From: JACKFB01 sp041389525
GTDB taxonomy: Bacteria > Myxococcota_A > UBA9042 > PHBI01 > JACKFB01
Direction: 5' to 3'
NCBI GenBank assembly: GCA_041389525.1
Contig: JAWKRR010000003.1
Location: forward strand, 1-64,000
Length of the DNA stretch: 64,000 nt
The position numbers and the translations under genes were made by a program. How positions within the stretch are numbered: position 1 is the stretch's first letter; every line of letters starts with the position of its first letter. Positions 41,248-50,086 of this stretch are shown in pieces. The notes under the pieces are model-generated. The model saw only the letters and a program-made list of their open reading frames with translations. It was not told the DNA's origin and made no database searches.

Positions 41248-42366
41248 GTGCGTCGAGTGTTCATGGCCGGGGTAGCGCTGGCGCTCTGCGTGTTCGCGCC
41301 GGCCTGCGAAGAGCGCGGGAGCACGGATCCCGTCGACGCGGACGCGAAGGCCGACAGCGCCGGCGATGCGGGGCCGGATGCTGAGCTCGACGCGGCGCCG
41401 GAGACGGTCTCGGACGGGGGAGCCGACGCCGCGACGGACGCAGACTCCGCCGCCGACGCCGAGACCTCCCCCGACGCGGACCCGGACGCCGAGGTCCTGA
41501 TCTGCGCCGAGCTGGCGACGAGCGTGGAGGCAGCGCTCTCGACGGCCGCCAGCGGCTGCGCCAGCCCCCTCGACTGCGCCCTCTTCGAGTACCCGATCTG
41601 CGGCAGCTTCGGCTGCTTCACCGGCGCGGTTCGCCAGGACGCGGACCTCACCACCCTCAGCGAGGTCACCGCCAGCGCCGGGGCTGCGGGCTGCGAGCCC
41701 TTCCACTGTGGCTGCGACCCGCCGCCGGGCACGCCGGTCTGCCTCGGCGGGAGCTGCGCCCTCTGCCCGCCCGTCTGCGGCACCGACTGCGGCGCCCTCG
41801 AGCTGGCGTTTCGGGCTGCCGCCGCCGAGTCCGCGGCGGGCTGCACCAAGGACAGCGAGTGCCAAGCCACCACCGTCGCCCACTGCGCGCTGGGCCCGCA
41901 GCTCGCGTGCCACACCCTCGCGTGGCGCACGGACCCCGCGGCCGCGCTGAAGCTCCTCGACGGCTACCTCGGCGCCGCCGGGTGCGCGGACGTGCAGTGC
42001 GACTGCCAGTTCGAGGGCGCGCGCTGCGACGCGGGCACCTGCGTCCCGGGGCCCAAGCCCGCGGTGGAGTGCGGCACGACGGTCGTGCACTTCCCGGATT
42101 TCGCCGACGACTGCACCGACGTCGCCGAGTGCGCGCTGGTCACCCACGGCACGGACTGCTGCGGCAATGCCGCCGTGTGGGGGCTGCGCGCGGACGAGGT
42201 CGCGGCGTTCAACGCGGCCGAGTCCTCCTGCCAATCTCAGATCGCCCTGTGCGCTTGCCCGGCGATGCCGCCCGTGGCCGAGGACGGCAGCTCAGCGTGG
42301 GAGGCGAAAGACTTCGCGGTCCGCTGCCAAGCCGGGCACTGCGAGAGCTACGTCCCCGCGCCCTGA
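41248..42366 (+). CDS. Cys-rich lipoprotein with three internal repeats
   Basis: 372 residues from GTG 41248 (AGGAGG six bases upstream). Lipobox FAPAC, then an Asp/Ala-rich linker (residues 27-85). The mature protein has three repeated units of about 85 residues, each opening with Cys-x2-L or a similar residue, a helix rich in Ala, then Cys-rich ends (CGCDPPPG, CDCQFEGARC, CACPAMPP). Each unit probably forms a disulphide-bonded helical module. The Asp linker and Cys content match other surface lipoproteins here. Function unknown. Confidence 0.75.
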   Translation: MRRVFMAGVALALCVFAPACEERGSTDPVDADAKADSAGDAGPDAELDAAPETVSDGGADAATDADSAADAETSPDADPDAEVLICAELATSVEAALSTAASGCASPLDCALFEYPICGSFGCFTGAVRQDADLTTLSEVTASAGAAGCEPFHCGCDPPPGTPVCLGGSCALCPPVCGTDCGALELAFRAAAAESAAGCTKDSECQATTVAHCALGPQLACHTLAWRTDPAAALKLLDGYLGAAGCADVQCDCQFEGARCDAGTCVPGPKPAVECGTTVVHFPDFADDCTDVAECALVTHGTDCCGNAAVWGLRADEVAAFNAAESSCQSQIALCACPAMPPVAEDGSSAWEAKDFAVRCQAGHCESYVPAP

Positions 42367-42456
42367 GCGGGTGCCCCCCCGCCCGCGTCTCGTCGGGCCG
42401 CTCGGGGGCCTCGCGGCCGCTATCCTACCCTTCGCTCATAGCGCTACACTGGCCCC

Positions 42457-45400
42457 ATGCCACACCACGTGAAGGGCTACTCGCTCGGTCGAATGATGCG
42501 TTCGACTGGTGCGGTGACAGTCTTCGAGGGGACCCGCGAGCTCGACGGTTTCCCCGTGGTCGTGAAGGTGTCGCGGGCGGCGCAGGGCTCGCTGGCGTGG
42601 GCGAAGGCGCGCCGGGAGTTCGAGCTGATCCGCGAGCTCGACGTCGAGGGCGTCGTCGGCGCGGTGGACCTCGTGCGCGTCGTGGACGGCCTCGCGCTGG
42701 TCATGGAGCGCCTGGAGGGTCACACCCTGGCGCAGGTGTCGGCAGAGCGCGCGCTGAGCCTGCGCGAGATCCTGGTGGTGAGCGCCCGCCTCGCGCACGT
42801 CCTCGCCGGCGTCCACGAGCGCCGCGTCGTACACCGCGACATCAAGCCCTCCAACGTCATGCTGCGCCGGGGGGCCCTCGACGTCCGGCTCATCGACTTC
42901 GGCATCTCCGCCATCCTCGAGGAGACGCGCCGCGACCTGTGGGATCCGGGCGTCGTGGCGGGCACCCTCCCCTACATGGCGCCGGAGCAGACCGGCCGCA
43001 TGCGTCGCGGTGTCGACTTCCGCAGCGATCTCTACTCCCTCGGGGTCACCCTCTACGAGCTGCTCTGCGGTCGCGCGCCGTTCTTGGGCGAGGACCCGCT
43101 CGAGATCGTGCACGGCCACCTCGCCCGGCTGCCGCCCCCGATCGAAGAGCTCACCGACCAGGTCCCCTCGACCGTCCGCCGCATCGTCCACAAGCTGCTG
43201 CAGAAGCAGCCCGAAGACCGCTACCAGACCGCGCGCGGGCTCGAGTCGGATCTCGAGCGCTGCCTCGCCTCCTACGATCGCTCCGGCCGCGTCGAGGTGT
43301 TCAGCATCGGCGCCGACGACGCGCCCGACGCCTTGGACCTCCCAGCGGGGCTCTACGGCCGCGACCCCGAGGTCGCCGCGCTGCTCGAGGCCTGCGACCG
43401 CGCCTGCGCAGGCACGACCGAGCTGGTCGTGGTGCGCGGGCCCCCTGGGATCGGCAAGTCGGCGCTTGTCGACTCGGTGCAGCACGGCCTGCTAGCCCAC
43501 CGCGGCTACCTCGCCGTCGGGAAGTTCGAACAGTACGGCCGCGACGTGCCCTATGCGGCCTTTGTCCAGGCCTTCGCGGCCCTCGCGGAGCAGTTCCTCG
43601 CCGAGAGCGACGCGCGCCTGGAGCAGTGGCGGGTGCGGCTCGCAGACGGCCTCGGCGCCCTCGCCCCGGTGGCCGTCGACCTGATCCCCGCGCTGCGCCA
43701 CGTCCTCGGCGACCTGCCGGAGCCCGAGCTGCTCGGCCCCGCAGAGAGTCGAAACCGCCTGCTGCTGGCGCTCAAACGCCTCGTGGCCGCCACCGCGCGC
43801 CGCGCGCACCCGCTGGCCATCTTCGTCGATGACCTCCAGTGGGCCGACGGCGGCAGCCTCGACTTCCTCGAGGAGCTGACCCGCTCGGGCACGGCGGAAG
43901 CGCTGCTGATCATCGGCGCATACCGGGACAACGAGGTCGGCGACACCCACCCCCTCGCCCGCATCCTGGGGGCGCTGGCGGCCCGCGGCGCGCCGATGAG
44001 CACGGTCACGCTCGGCCCCCTCGACGGCGAGGCGGTGAGCCGCTTCATCTCCGACGCCTTGCGCCAGCCGCCCGAACGCACCGAAGCGCTCGCGCGACTC
44101 ATCCGCCACAAGACCGCCGACAATCCGCTCTTCATCCACCAGTTCCTGCAGCACCTCGCGGCCACCGGCCTCTTTGTGCGGGGCGACGACGGCGCTTGGG
44201 CCTGGGACGAGCGGGCGATTCAGCGCGCGGGGCTCCCCGACGACATCGTGTCCATGATGTCGCTGAAGTTCGAGTCCCTGACCGAGCCCGCCCGCGAGCT
44301 GCTGCGCGTCGCCGGCTGCATGGGCGGTCTGGTGGACACGGGCACCCTCGCGGCGGTCACCGAGCGCAGCGCCGACGCGCTGGTGGACCCGCTCGCCGAG
44401 CTCGTCGACCACGGCTACCTCGCCCCCGGGGCCGACGCGCACCATTTCACCCACGACCGTATCCAGGAGGCCGCCTGCGCCTTGGCCTCCGAGGACGCGG
44501 CCCGCGAGCTGCACGAGCGCATCGGGCAGTTCCGCCTCAGCGCCTCAGAGGAAGGCAGCCCCTTCTCGGTGTTCGACATCGTCGACCACCTCAACCAGGG
44601 CCGGCCCGGGGACGGAGACGACGACTACCGGCTGCGATTGGCCGATCTGAATTGGCGCGCCGGGCGCAGCGCGCTGTCGTCGGCCGCCTACGAGAGCGCC
44701 GCGCATTTCCTCGCGGCTGGGCGCGCGCTGCTGGCGGACGAGGACTGGTCGTCTCACCCGGAGCTGGCCTTTGATGTGACCCTGGACTGGGCCCGCGCCA
44801 CCTTCCTCACCGGTCGCCATGACGACGCGGAGCGCTGCTTCGCGTCGTTGGCGAGCCGCGACCTGCCCATCGACCGACACGCCCGTGTGGTGGCCAGCCG
44901 CATCATCGCCCACATGCGGCGCAACGACGCCCCCGGCGGCGTGCTGCGAGGGTTGGACGGGCTGCGGCGCTGCGGGATCCGCCTGTCGCCGCACCCGTCG
45001 AAGTGGATGGTGGTACAGCAGCTCGTACGCACCCGGCTGGCCATGCGCGGGCGCAGCGCGGGCGATGTCTTGAGCCTGCCGAAAGCCCGAGATCCCCGCG
45101 GCGTCGCCATCATCGAGATCATCAACGAGCTGGCTTCCGCTGCGTACATGACCGACGCGAACCTGCTGGCCGTGACCATCATGCTCTCGCTGCGGGCGGT
45201 GCTGCGCTACGGCCACCACCCCTTCTCGTGCGAGATCCTGGCGAAGTACGCCATGGTGCTGTCGGGAATCGGGGCGCACGCGGACGCCATGGCCGTCGGC
45301 GAGATGGCGCGGCGCCTGAGCGAAGACGACGCGGATCCGCGGTCGCGCAATCGCACATCGTTCTTCGTCCCGACCTTCGTGAACTCGTGGATGCGGCCGA

Positions 45401-48030
45401 TCTCGGAGTGCATCGCGGAGCTGCAGCAGTGCGCGAGACGCGGCGAGGAGATTGGCGACCTGGAGTACGCCAGCTACGCCCTGGCGGTGCGCGGCCACTT
45501 CGTCGCCATGGCCGGCGAGGACCTCGAGACGGTCGCCGCGCAGCTGCGCGAGGCGGCGCGGACGATTCGCGGATGGGGCTACGCGAACATCGCCGCCGAC
45601 ACGACCGGGTCGGTGGCGCTGCTCGGTGCGCTGCTGCTCTCCAACGGCCTGCCAGCGCCCGATGCCGAGCACGGGCTGCGCGTGACCCCCTTCACGTTCG
45701 CGGCCTATGGCGCCAGCGCGGCGTGCGTCCGCGGTGACTTTGAGGCCGCGCTGGCGCTGACCGAGCCGCTGGTGGCCGACGTGGACGAGGTGCTCTTCGG
45801 CTACCTGACCGGCCTGCACTTTCGCTTCTGGCACGCGGTGGCGGCGTCCGAGGTCAGCGCGCGGCGCGGCGGGAGCGAGCGGCGCCGGCTGAGGCGGGCC
45901 AGCAGGCGGACGCTGCGCTGGTGTGCGAAGCACGTCGCGGCCTGCCCCTCGACCTTCGAGTGTCGCGCGCTGCTGCTCGAGGCCGAGCTCGCCCGCGCGA
46001 GTCCCGCGCCAGCCCGCGCGCTGGACGCATACGCGCGGGCACGGAGGAGCGCGCGGCGCTACGGGCTGGTTCATCTGGAGGCCTTCGCGTCCGAGCGGCT
46101 GGCGTCGCTGGCGGCTGGGTTGGGCCTCGATGTGGAGGGCGCCGCGGCGCTTCGGGAGGCGCACGACGCGTACCGGCTGTGGGGTGCGGACCGGAAGGTC
46201 GAGCTGCTGGCGCCGACGCTGGGTCCATCGTTTGAAGCGCCGCGGGCGCTGCCGTCCGTGCGCGCGGACACGGTCTCGAAGACGACAAGCAGCTCGTCGG
46301 CGGAGGTCGCGGCGCTCGACCTCGCTACGATGATCCGGCTGAGCCATGTGATCTCGGAGGAGGTCCACGTCGAGGGCGTGCTGGTGCGGATGCTGGAGCT
46401 GGCCATCGCCAACGCTGGCGCCGACCGCGGGGTGCTGATCCTCATGCGCGAAGGTGAGCTGGTGGTCGAGGCGGAGGGGGACGCGGAGGGGGGCTTCTTC
46501 CGCCTGGGGCGGCCGCTGGGGCAGTACGTGGCGCTGCCGCTGAGCTTGGTGCGCTTGGCGTGGCACACCGGGGAGCCGGTGGTCGTGCGCGACGCGGCGG
46601 ACGACTCGCGGCTGGCGGGCGACCCCTATGTGGCGAGCGCGCAGCCACGATCTGCGCTGTGCGTGCCCGTGCGGCGCAGCGGCGAGCAGGTCGGCGTGCT
46701 GTACCTGGAGAATCGGCTCACGACCGAGTCGTTTACGGCCGAGCGCATGGAGCTGATGCGCCTGCTCGCGTCGCAGGCGGCCATCTCCCTGGACCACGCG
46801 CGGCTCTACGAGGATCTCGAGTCGCGGGTGGAGCGTCGGACGCGGGAGCTGAACCAGGCCAAGGAGGAGGCCGAGGCGGCGACGCGCGCGAAGAGCGAGT
46901 TCTTGGCGTCGATGTCGCATGAGATCCGGACGCCGCTGCACGGGGTGCTCGGCATGGCGCAGCTTCTCGGCGCGACCGAGCTCAGCAGCGCGCAGCGGGA
47001 CTACGTGGACACCATCGCCACCTCCGGCGACATGCTGCGCGCGGTCATCAATGACGTGCTGGACTTCTCGAAGATCGAGGCGGGCAAGCTCGAGCTCGAC
47101 CATGAGCCTTTCGGAGTGCGTGCGTGCCTCGAGGAGACGCGGCGAATCCTGGCGTCCGCGGCGATTGAGAAGGGGCTGGAGTTGACCGCGGCCGTCGAGG
47201 CGGGTGTCCCCGACCACGTGCTGGGCGACGGGTCGCGGCTGCGGCAGGTGCTGACGAATCTGGTCAACAACGCCATCAAGTTCACGGCGAGCGGCGCGGT
47301 CGACGTGCGCGTGCGGGCGACCGCCGTCGCGGCCGACCACGCGCGCCTGCGATTCGAGGTCGCCGATACGGGCATTGGCATCGCAAGCGAGCACGTCGCG
47401 AAGCTCTTCGATGCGTTCACCCAGGCCGACGCGTCGACCACCCGGCGCTACGGCGGCACGGGGCTGGGGCTGGCCATCAGCAAGCGCCTGGTCGAGGCCA
47501 TGGGTGGCGAGATCGGCGTCACGAGCAGCCTGGGCGAGGGTTCGACGTTCTGGTTCACCACGCGGCTCGCCCTCGACCCGAGCGCCGCGGTCGAAGGGGG
47601 GCAAGTCGTGGCGGCTGCGGCGGACCCGGACGCGCTTCGGCGGCAGCGCGCAAAGCACCGCGTGCTGCTGGTCGAGGACAACGCGGTCAGCCAGGTCTTC
47701 GCGCTGCATGTGCTGACGGCGGCGGGCTACGTCTGCGAGGTCGCCGAGGACGGCGCGGGGGCGATCGCGAGGACGGCGGAGCAGGGTTGGGACCTGGTGC
47801 TGATGGACTGCCAGATGCCGAACGTGGACGGCTACGAGGCGACCCGCCAGATCCGGGAGCGCGAGCGCAGCGCGGGCGGGCGCCTGCTGATCGTCGCGAT
47901 GACGGCGAACAGCCTCCCCCAAGACGTCGCCCGCTGCCACGAGGCGGGGATGGACGACTTCGTCTCGAAGCCAGTCCACGCCGACACCCTGGTCCGGACG
48001 GTGGACCGGCACCTGGCAGTGGCCGGCTGA
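42457..48030 (+). CDS. Giant hybrid: Ser/Thr kinase - AAA - TPR - GAF - histidine kinase - receiver
   Basis: 1857 residues. Kinase 1-270: Lys37, catalytic Asp128 in HRDIKPSN and Asp147 in DFGIS, all intact. AAA-like ATPase from about 290: GPPGIGKSA with Lys334, and FVDDLQWADGG (Walker B). TPR-like helices from about 700 to 1270. GAF about 1290-1440 (VLVRMLELAIANAGADRGVL). HisKA with His1488 in SMSHEIRTPLHGV, then the N, G1 and G2 boxes (NNAIKFTA, DTGIGIAS, GGTGLGLAISKRLVE). C-terminal receiver with Asp1784 in LMDCQMPNVDGY. Resembles cyanobacterial HstK-type proteins. Soluble, no membrane segment. TACACT lies 6 nt before the ATG (leaderless type). Confidence 0.93.
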   Translation: MPHHVKGYSLGRMMRSTGAVTVFEGTRELDGFPVVVKVSRAAQGSLAWAKARREFELIRELDVEGVVGAVDLVRVVDGLALVMERLEGHTLAQVSAERALSLREILVVSARLAHVLAGVHERRVVHRDIKPSNVMLRRGALDVRLIDFGISAILEETRRDLWDPGVVAGTLPYMAPEQTGRMRRGVDFRSDLYSLGVTLYELLCGRAPFLGEDPLEIVHGHLARLPPPIEELTDQVPSTVRRIVHKLLQKQPEDRYQTARGLESDLERCLASYDRSGRVEVFSIGADDAPDALDLPAGLYGRDPEVAALLEACDRACAGTTELVVVRGPPGIGKSALVDSVQHGLLAHRGYLAVGKFEQYGRDVPYAAFVQAFAALAEQFLAESDARLEQWRVRLADGLGALAPVAVDLIPALRHVLGDLPEPELLGPAESRNRLLLALKRLVAATARRAHPLAIFVDDLQWADGGSLDFLEELTRSGTAEALLIIGAYRDNEVGDTHPLARILGALAARGAPMSTVTLGPLDGEAVSRFISDALRQPPERTEALARLIRHKTADNPLFIHQFLQHLAATGLFVRGDDGAWAWDERAIQRAGLPDDIVSMMSLKFESLTEPARELLRVAGCMGGLVDTGTLAAVTERSADALVDPLAELVDHGYLAPGADAHHFTHDRIQEAACALASEDAARELHERIGQFRLSASEEGSPFSVFDIVDHLNQGRPGDGDDDYRLRLADLNWRAGRSALSSAAYESAAHFLAAGRALLADEDWSSHPELAFDVTLDWARATFLTGRHDDAERCFASLASRDLPIDRHARVVASRIIAHMRRNDAPGGVLRGLDGLRRCGIRLSPHPSKWMVVQQLVRTRLAMRGRSAGDVLSLPKARDPRGVAIIEIINELASAAYMTDANLLAVTIMLSLRAVLRYGHHPFSCEILAKYAMVLSGIGAHADAMAVGEMARRLSEDDADPRSRNRTSFFVPTFVNSWMRPISECIAELQQCARRGEEIGDLEYASYALAVRGHFVAMAGEDLETVAAQLREAARTIRGWGYANIAADTTGSVALLGALLLSNGLPAPDAEHGLRVTPFTFAAYGASAACVRGDFEAALALTEPLVADVDEVLFGYLTGLHFRFWHAVAASEVSARRGGSERRRLRRASRRTLRWCAKHVAACPSTFECRALLLEAELARASPAPARALDAYARARRSARRYGLVHLEAFASERLASLAAGLGLDVEGAAALREAHDAYRLWGADRKVELLAPTLGPSFEAPRALPSVRADTVSKTTSSSSAEVAALDLATMIRLSHVISEEVHVEGVLVRMLELAIANAGADRGVLILMREGELVVEAEGDAEGGFFRLGRPLGQYVALPLSLVRLAWHTGEPVVVRDAADDSRLAGDPYVASAQPRSALCVPVRRSGEQVGVLYLENRLTTESFTAERMELMRLLASQAAISLDHARLYEDLESRVERRTRELNQAKEEAEAATRAKSEFLASMSHEIRTPLHGVLGMAQLLGATELSSAQRDYVDTIATSGDMLRAVINDVLDFSKIEAGKLELDHEPFGVRACLEETRRILASAAIEKGLELTAAVEAGVPDHVLGDGSRLRQVLTNLVNNAIKFTASGAVDVRVRATAVAADHARLRFEVADTGIGIASEHVAKLFDAFTQADASTTRRYGGTGLGLAISKRLVEAMGGEIGVTSSLGEGSTFWFTTRLALDPSAAVEGGQVVAAAADPDALRRQRAKHRVLLVEDNAVSQVFALHVLTAAGYVCEVAEDGAGAIARTAEQGWDLVLMDCQMPNVDGYEATRQIRERERSAGGRLLIVAMTANSLPQDVARCHEAGMDDFVSKPVHADTLVRTVDRHLAVAG

Positions 48031-48088
48031 GGCTGCGGCTCGCGGACCCGAAGCCGCCCAACCGCGCGAAGCCTCGGCGAGCCAACGA

Positions 48089-48139
48089 GCCTTATTTTAC
48101 CTGCTCGATAAAGTGAGAACTGAGGGGGTTTGACCCCAG
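48089..48139 (+). repeat. Left arm of 51-bp inverted repeat around the ExbB/ExbD-like operon
   Basis: Begins GCCTTAT, then a variable stretch, then the highly conserved 30 bp at 48110-48139 (AAAGTGAGAA, TGAGGG, GTTTGACCCCAG parts). The right arm is at 49909-49959 in the opposite orientation. The inner 30 bp match at 28 positions and the outer 21 bp at about 13. This arm starts 58 bp after the end of the giant hybrid kinase gene. Confidence 0.8.
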
Positions 48140-48227
48140 GGTGTGGAGGCGGGCTACTCGGCTGGTGCGGGAGCGCGACGGGAGTTGTGATGCTGGTTTG
48201 CGGACTCGTGATAGCCTCCCGCCCACT

Positions 48228-48812
48228 GTGCTCACCGGCCCCCTGAACCTGCTCGTCCTCCTGCTCGTCGGCGCCATGGCGGCGACGGCTTGGCGCTGGC
48301 TGCGTCTGGGTCAGGGCTACCTCGACCAGCTCGTCGGCGCCCTGAAGGTGTTGCGCGGTTTGGGGGTCGAGCTCTCGGTCGACCACCCGGTACGGCGGCG
48401 CCTCGAGAGCACGTCTGTGGCCGAGTTGGCGCTGGAGGAGATCGTGCGCCTGATGCGCGACGACCACGCCGCCCCTGCGGCCCAAGGGCTGCTGCGCCTC
48501 GAACACCGGGCCGGCTGGATCGAGCGCTTCGCCCAGTTCTCGGTGCACCTTGGCATCCTCGGAACCGTGCTGGCGCTCATGCGGGTGGACTCGGCCGAGA
48601 TCGACACCTTTAGGCAGCAGCTCCCTCTGGCCCTCGGGACCACCTTTTGGGGCCTGCTCGGAGCGCTGGTGATGGGCGCGCTCGGGGGCGCGGTCGACAG
48701 CGTATTGGACGGCGCGCGGGAGGCGCTTCGCTTGGCGGTGCTCGACTCGGTGGATGGCAGCGCGCCCGCGGTGGCGTCCGCCCCGCCGCGCGCAGAGGTG
48801 GCCGGTGAGTAA
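48228..48812 (+). CDS. MotA/TolQ/ExbB-like proton channel protein
   Basis: 194 residues from GTG 48228. N-terminal helix PLNLLVLLLVGAMAATAWRW, a soluble helical region with LALEEIVRLMRDD, then two helices with the family core HLGILGTVLALMRVDS and LPLALGTTFWGLLGALVMGA. ExbB-like proteins energise outer-membrane uptake or gliding/secretion machines using the proton gradient. It overlaps the next gene by 8 bp. Shorter than classical ExbB. No Shine-Dalgarno; TAGCCT lies 10 nt before the start. Confidence 0.8.
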   Translation: MLTGPLNLLVLLLVGAMAATAWRWLRLGQGYLDQLVGALKVLRGLGVELSVDHPVRRRLESTSVAELALEEIVRLMRDDHAAPAAQGLLRLEHRAGWIERFAQFSVHLGILGTVLALMRVDSAEIDTFRQQLPLALGTTFWGLLGALVMGALGGAVDSVLDGAREALRLAVLDSVDGSAPAVASAPPRAEVAGE

Positions 48813-49509
48813 GGGGCGACGCCGACGGCGGCCCCTGGACTTGCTGCCGCTCTTGGACGTGATCATGGTGGTGCTCTTCGCGTTCGCCGTCATCCAAGAG
48901 ACCCGCCTCGACGAGGACGCGCAGCGGCTAGCCAACGCCGAGCTGGAGGTCTCGGCGCTCCAGTCCCGCGTGGGCCAGGCGGCCGAGTCCCAACGCCTCC
49001 AGCGCGCCGCCGCGGACGCCCAGGCGGCCGAGCTAGCCCACTCGGAGCGGCGGGCGGCCGACCTGAGCGCGGCGCTGACGAAGCTGCGCGAGGCCCGCTG
49101 GCCTGACGAGTCCAGCTTTCGCCGCGACGACGTGCTGGACAAACTGCTCGACCAGAACGCAGTGGTGGAGGTCGAGATCGGCGGCCTTCAAGGACCCGAC
49201 GGCATCATCAACCGCTGCTGCGTGCGCGCCGGACCTCGCGACCCGGACTGGGACAGCTGTGGCGAGGTGCCGCACGATGAGCCGGGTCGCGCGGAGTGGC
49301 TGCGGACAGGCGCGGGTGCGCTCGTGCGGGCCCTGCGTGACACTCGGGGCGGCCGCGGTGTCACCATCATACGGCAGGACGCGGCAGCCACCTGGCTCAT
49401 CGGCGCGCGCCTGGACGAGGTGCTTCGGCGGGATTTCCCCGAGCACAAGTTCTACAACGACGGGGTCGCTGCGGTGACCGTGAGCTGCAGTGGGGGGCGC
49501 GATGAGTGA
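48805..49509 (+). CDS. ExbD/TolR-like single-pass protein with coiled coil
   Basis: 234 residues from GTG 48805, within the end of the ExbB-like gene (8-bp overlap). A basic N-terminal tail (KGRRRRRP), then LDLLPLLDVIMVVLFAFAVI with the conserved Asp expected for proton transfer in ExbD/TolR, then a heptad-rich helix (residues 45-100, ANAELEVSALQSRV). A C-terminal globular domain with four Cys follows. The Asp-in-helix and single membrane segment define the family role; the coiled coil and C-terminal domain are unusual. Confidence 0.72.
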   Translation: MSKGRRRRRPLDLLPLLDVIMVVLFAFAVIQETRLDEDAQRLANAELEVSALQSRVGQAAESQRLQRAAADAQAAELAHSERRAADLSAALTKLREARWPDESSFRRDDVLDKLLDQNAVVEVEIGGLQGPDGIINRCCVRAGPRDPDWDSCGEVPHDEPGRAEWLRTGAGALVRALRDTRGGRGVTIIRQDAAATWLIGARLDEVLRRDFPEHKFYNDGVAAVTVSCSGGRDE

Positions 49510-49861
49510 GAAGCGACGTGGCGGCGGCGGTTTGGTGGTGGTCGGGCTCGCGCTCGCCGTGACCGCGGGTTGGTTCGCCCGGAACTTCCTACCTGGCTTG
49601 GGAGCGGACCTGGGCCTAGTGGACCGACCGGCAGTGGTCGCCGACACCGAGCCGGGCTACCTCATCCTAGTGAGGTCCGAGCAGTGCGTCGTGGGCAACG
49701 GCGAGCCGACCCCCTGCGACGTGGCCTGCAAGGCCGAGGCGATCACGCCGACCACCCAAGTGGACGTAGACGCCACCGAAGGCGCCCACGCCACCGTCGA
49801 GGCCCTCCGCGCCTGCCTAACAGCCCGCGGCATCACCAAAGTGAACATCCGCAGCCGCTAG
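49502..49861 (+). CDS. Second ExbD/TolR-like small membrane protein
   Basis: 119 residues; ATG 49502 overlaps the previous gene by 8 bp. One membrane helix (GLVVVGLALAVTAGWFARNFL). The C-terminal 60 residues (EGAHATVEALRACLTARGITKVNI) resemble the periplasmic ExbD domain that reads the N-terminal residue position and partner binding. Cys residues (SEQCVVGN, TPCDVACKAE) may form a disulphide. Its membrane helix lacks an acidic residue, so it would be an auxiliary partner rather than the proton-conducting subunit. Confidence 0.62.
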   Translation: MSEKRRGGGGLVVVGLALAVTAGWFARNFLPGLGADLGLVDRPAVVADTEPGYLILVRSEQCVVGNGEPTPCDVACKAEAITPTTQVDVDATEGAHATVEALRACLTARGITKVNIRSR

Positions 49862-49863
49862 CC

Positions 49864-49928
49864 GACGCGATTGGGGTCAAACACCCTCACGACGCGACTG
49901 GGACGCGACTGGGGTCAAACACCCTCAC
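49864..49928 (+). repeat. Two 27-bp direct repeats ending the operon
   Basis: Copies at 49864-49890 and 49902-49928, GACGCGAYTGGGGTCAAACA plus CCCTCAC, differing at one base, with an 11-bp spacer that itself repeats the first ten bases (GACGCGACTG). The second copy overlaps the right inverted-repeat arm. It looks like a local slippage duplication of part of that arm. Confidence 0.85.
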
Positions 49929-49959
49929 TTCTCACTTTTTCGCGCCGTGTTTATAAGGC
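49909..49959 (-). repeat. Right arm of the 51-bp inverted repeat
   Basis: Reverse complement of the left arm (48089-48139): the inner 30 bp (49909-49938) differ at two positions, and the outer end ATAAGGC (49953-49959) matches GCCTTAT of the left arm exactly. Between them lies only the three-gene ExbB/ExbD-like operon. No target-site duplication was recognised next to either end. Confidence 0.8.
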
Positions 49960-50086
49960 AATTCGCCACATCACCACCCCGGCTCTGGGCTCGATTGAAG
50001 CTCTCGGCGCAGAGCCTCGACGCGTGATGCGGGAGCGCCCGCACTCCACATCGAGGGTGGAGCGGGGCGCGCCGCGTGTGTGCGCT

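Noticed and set aside
44545..48012. 1155-residue open frame antisense to the hybrid kinase gene
   Set aside because: A shadow of GC-rich codon use on the other strand. Its composition (Arg, His, Gln, Pro rich) and lack of domains differ from real proteins here, while the plus-strand frame has clear catalytic motifs.
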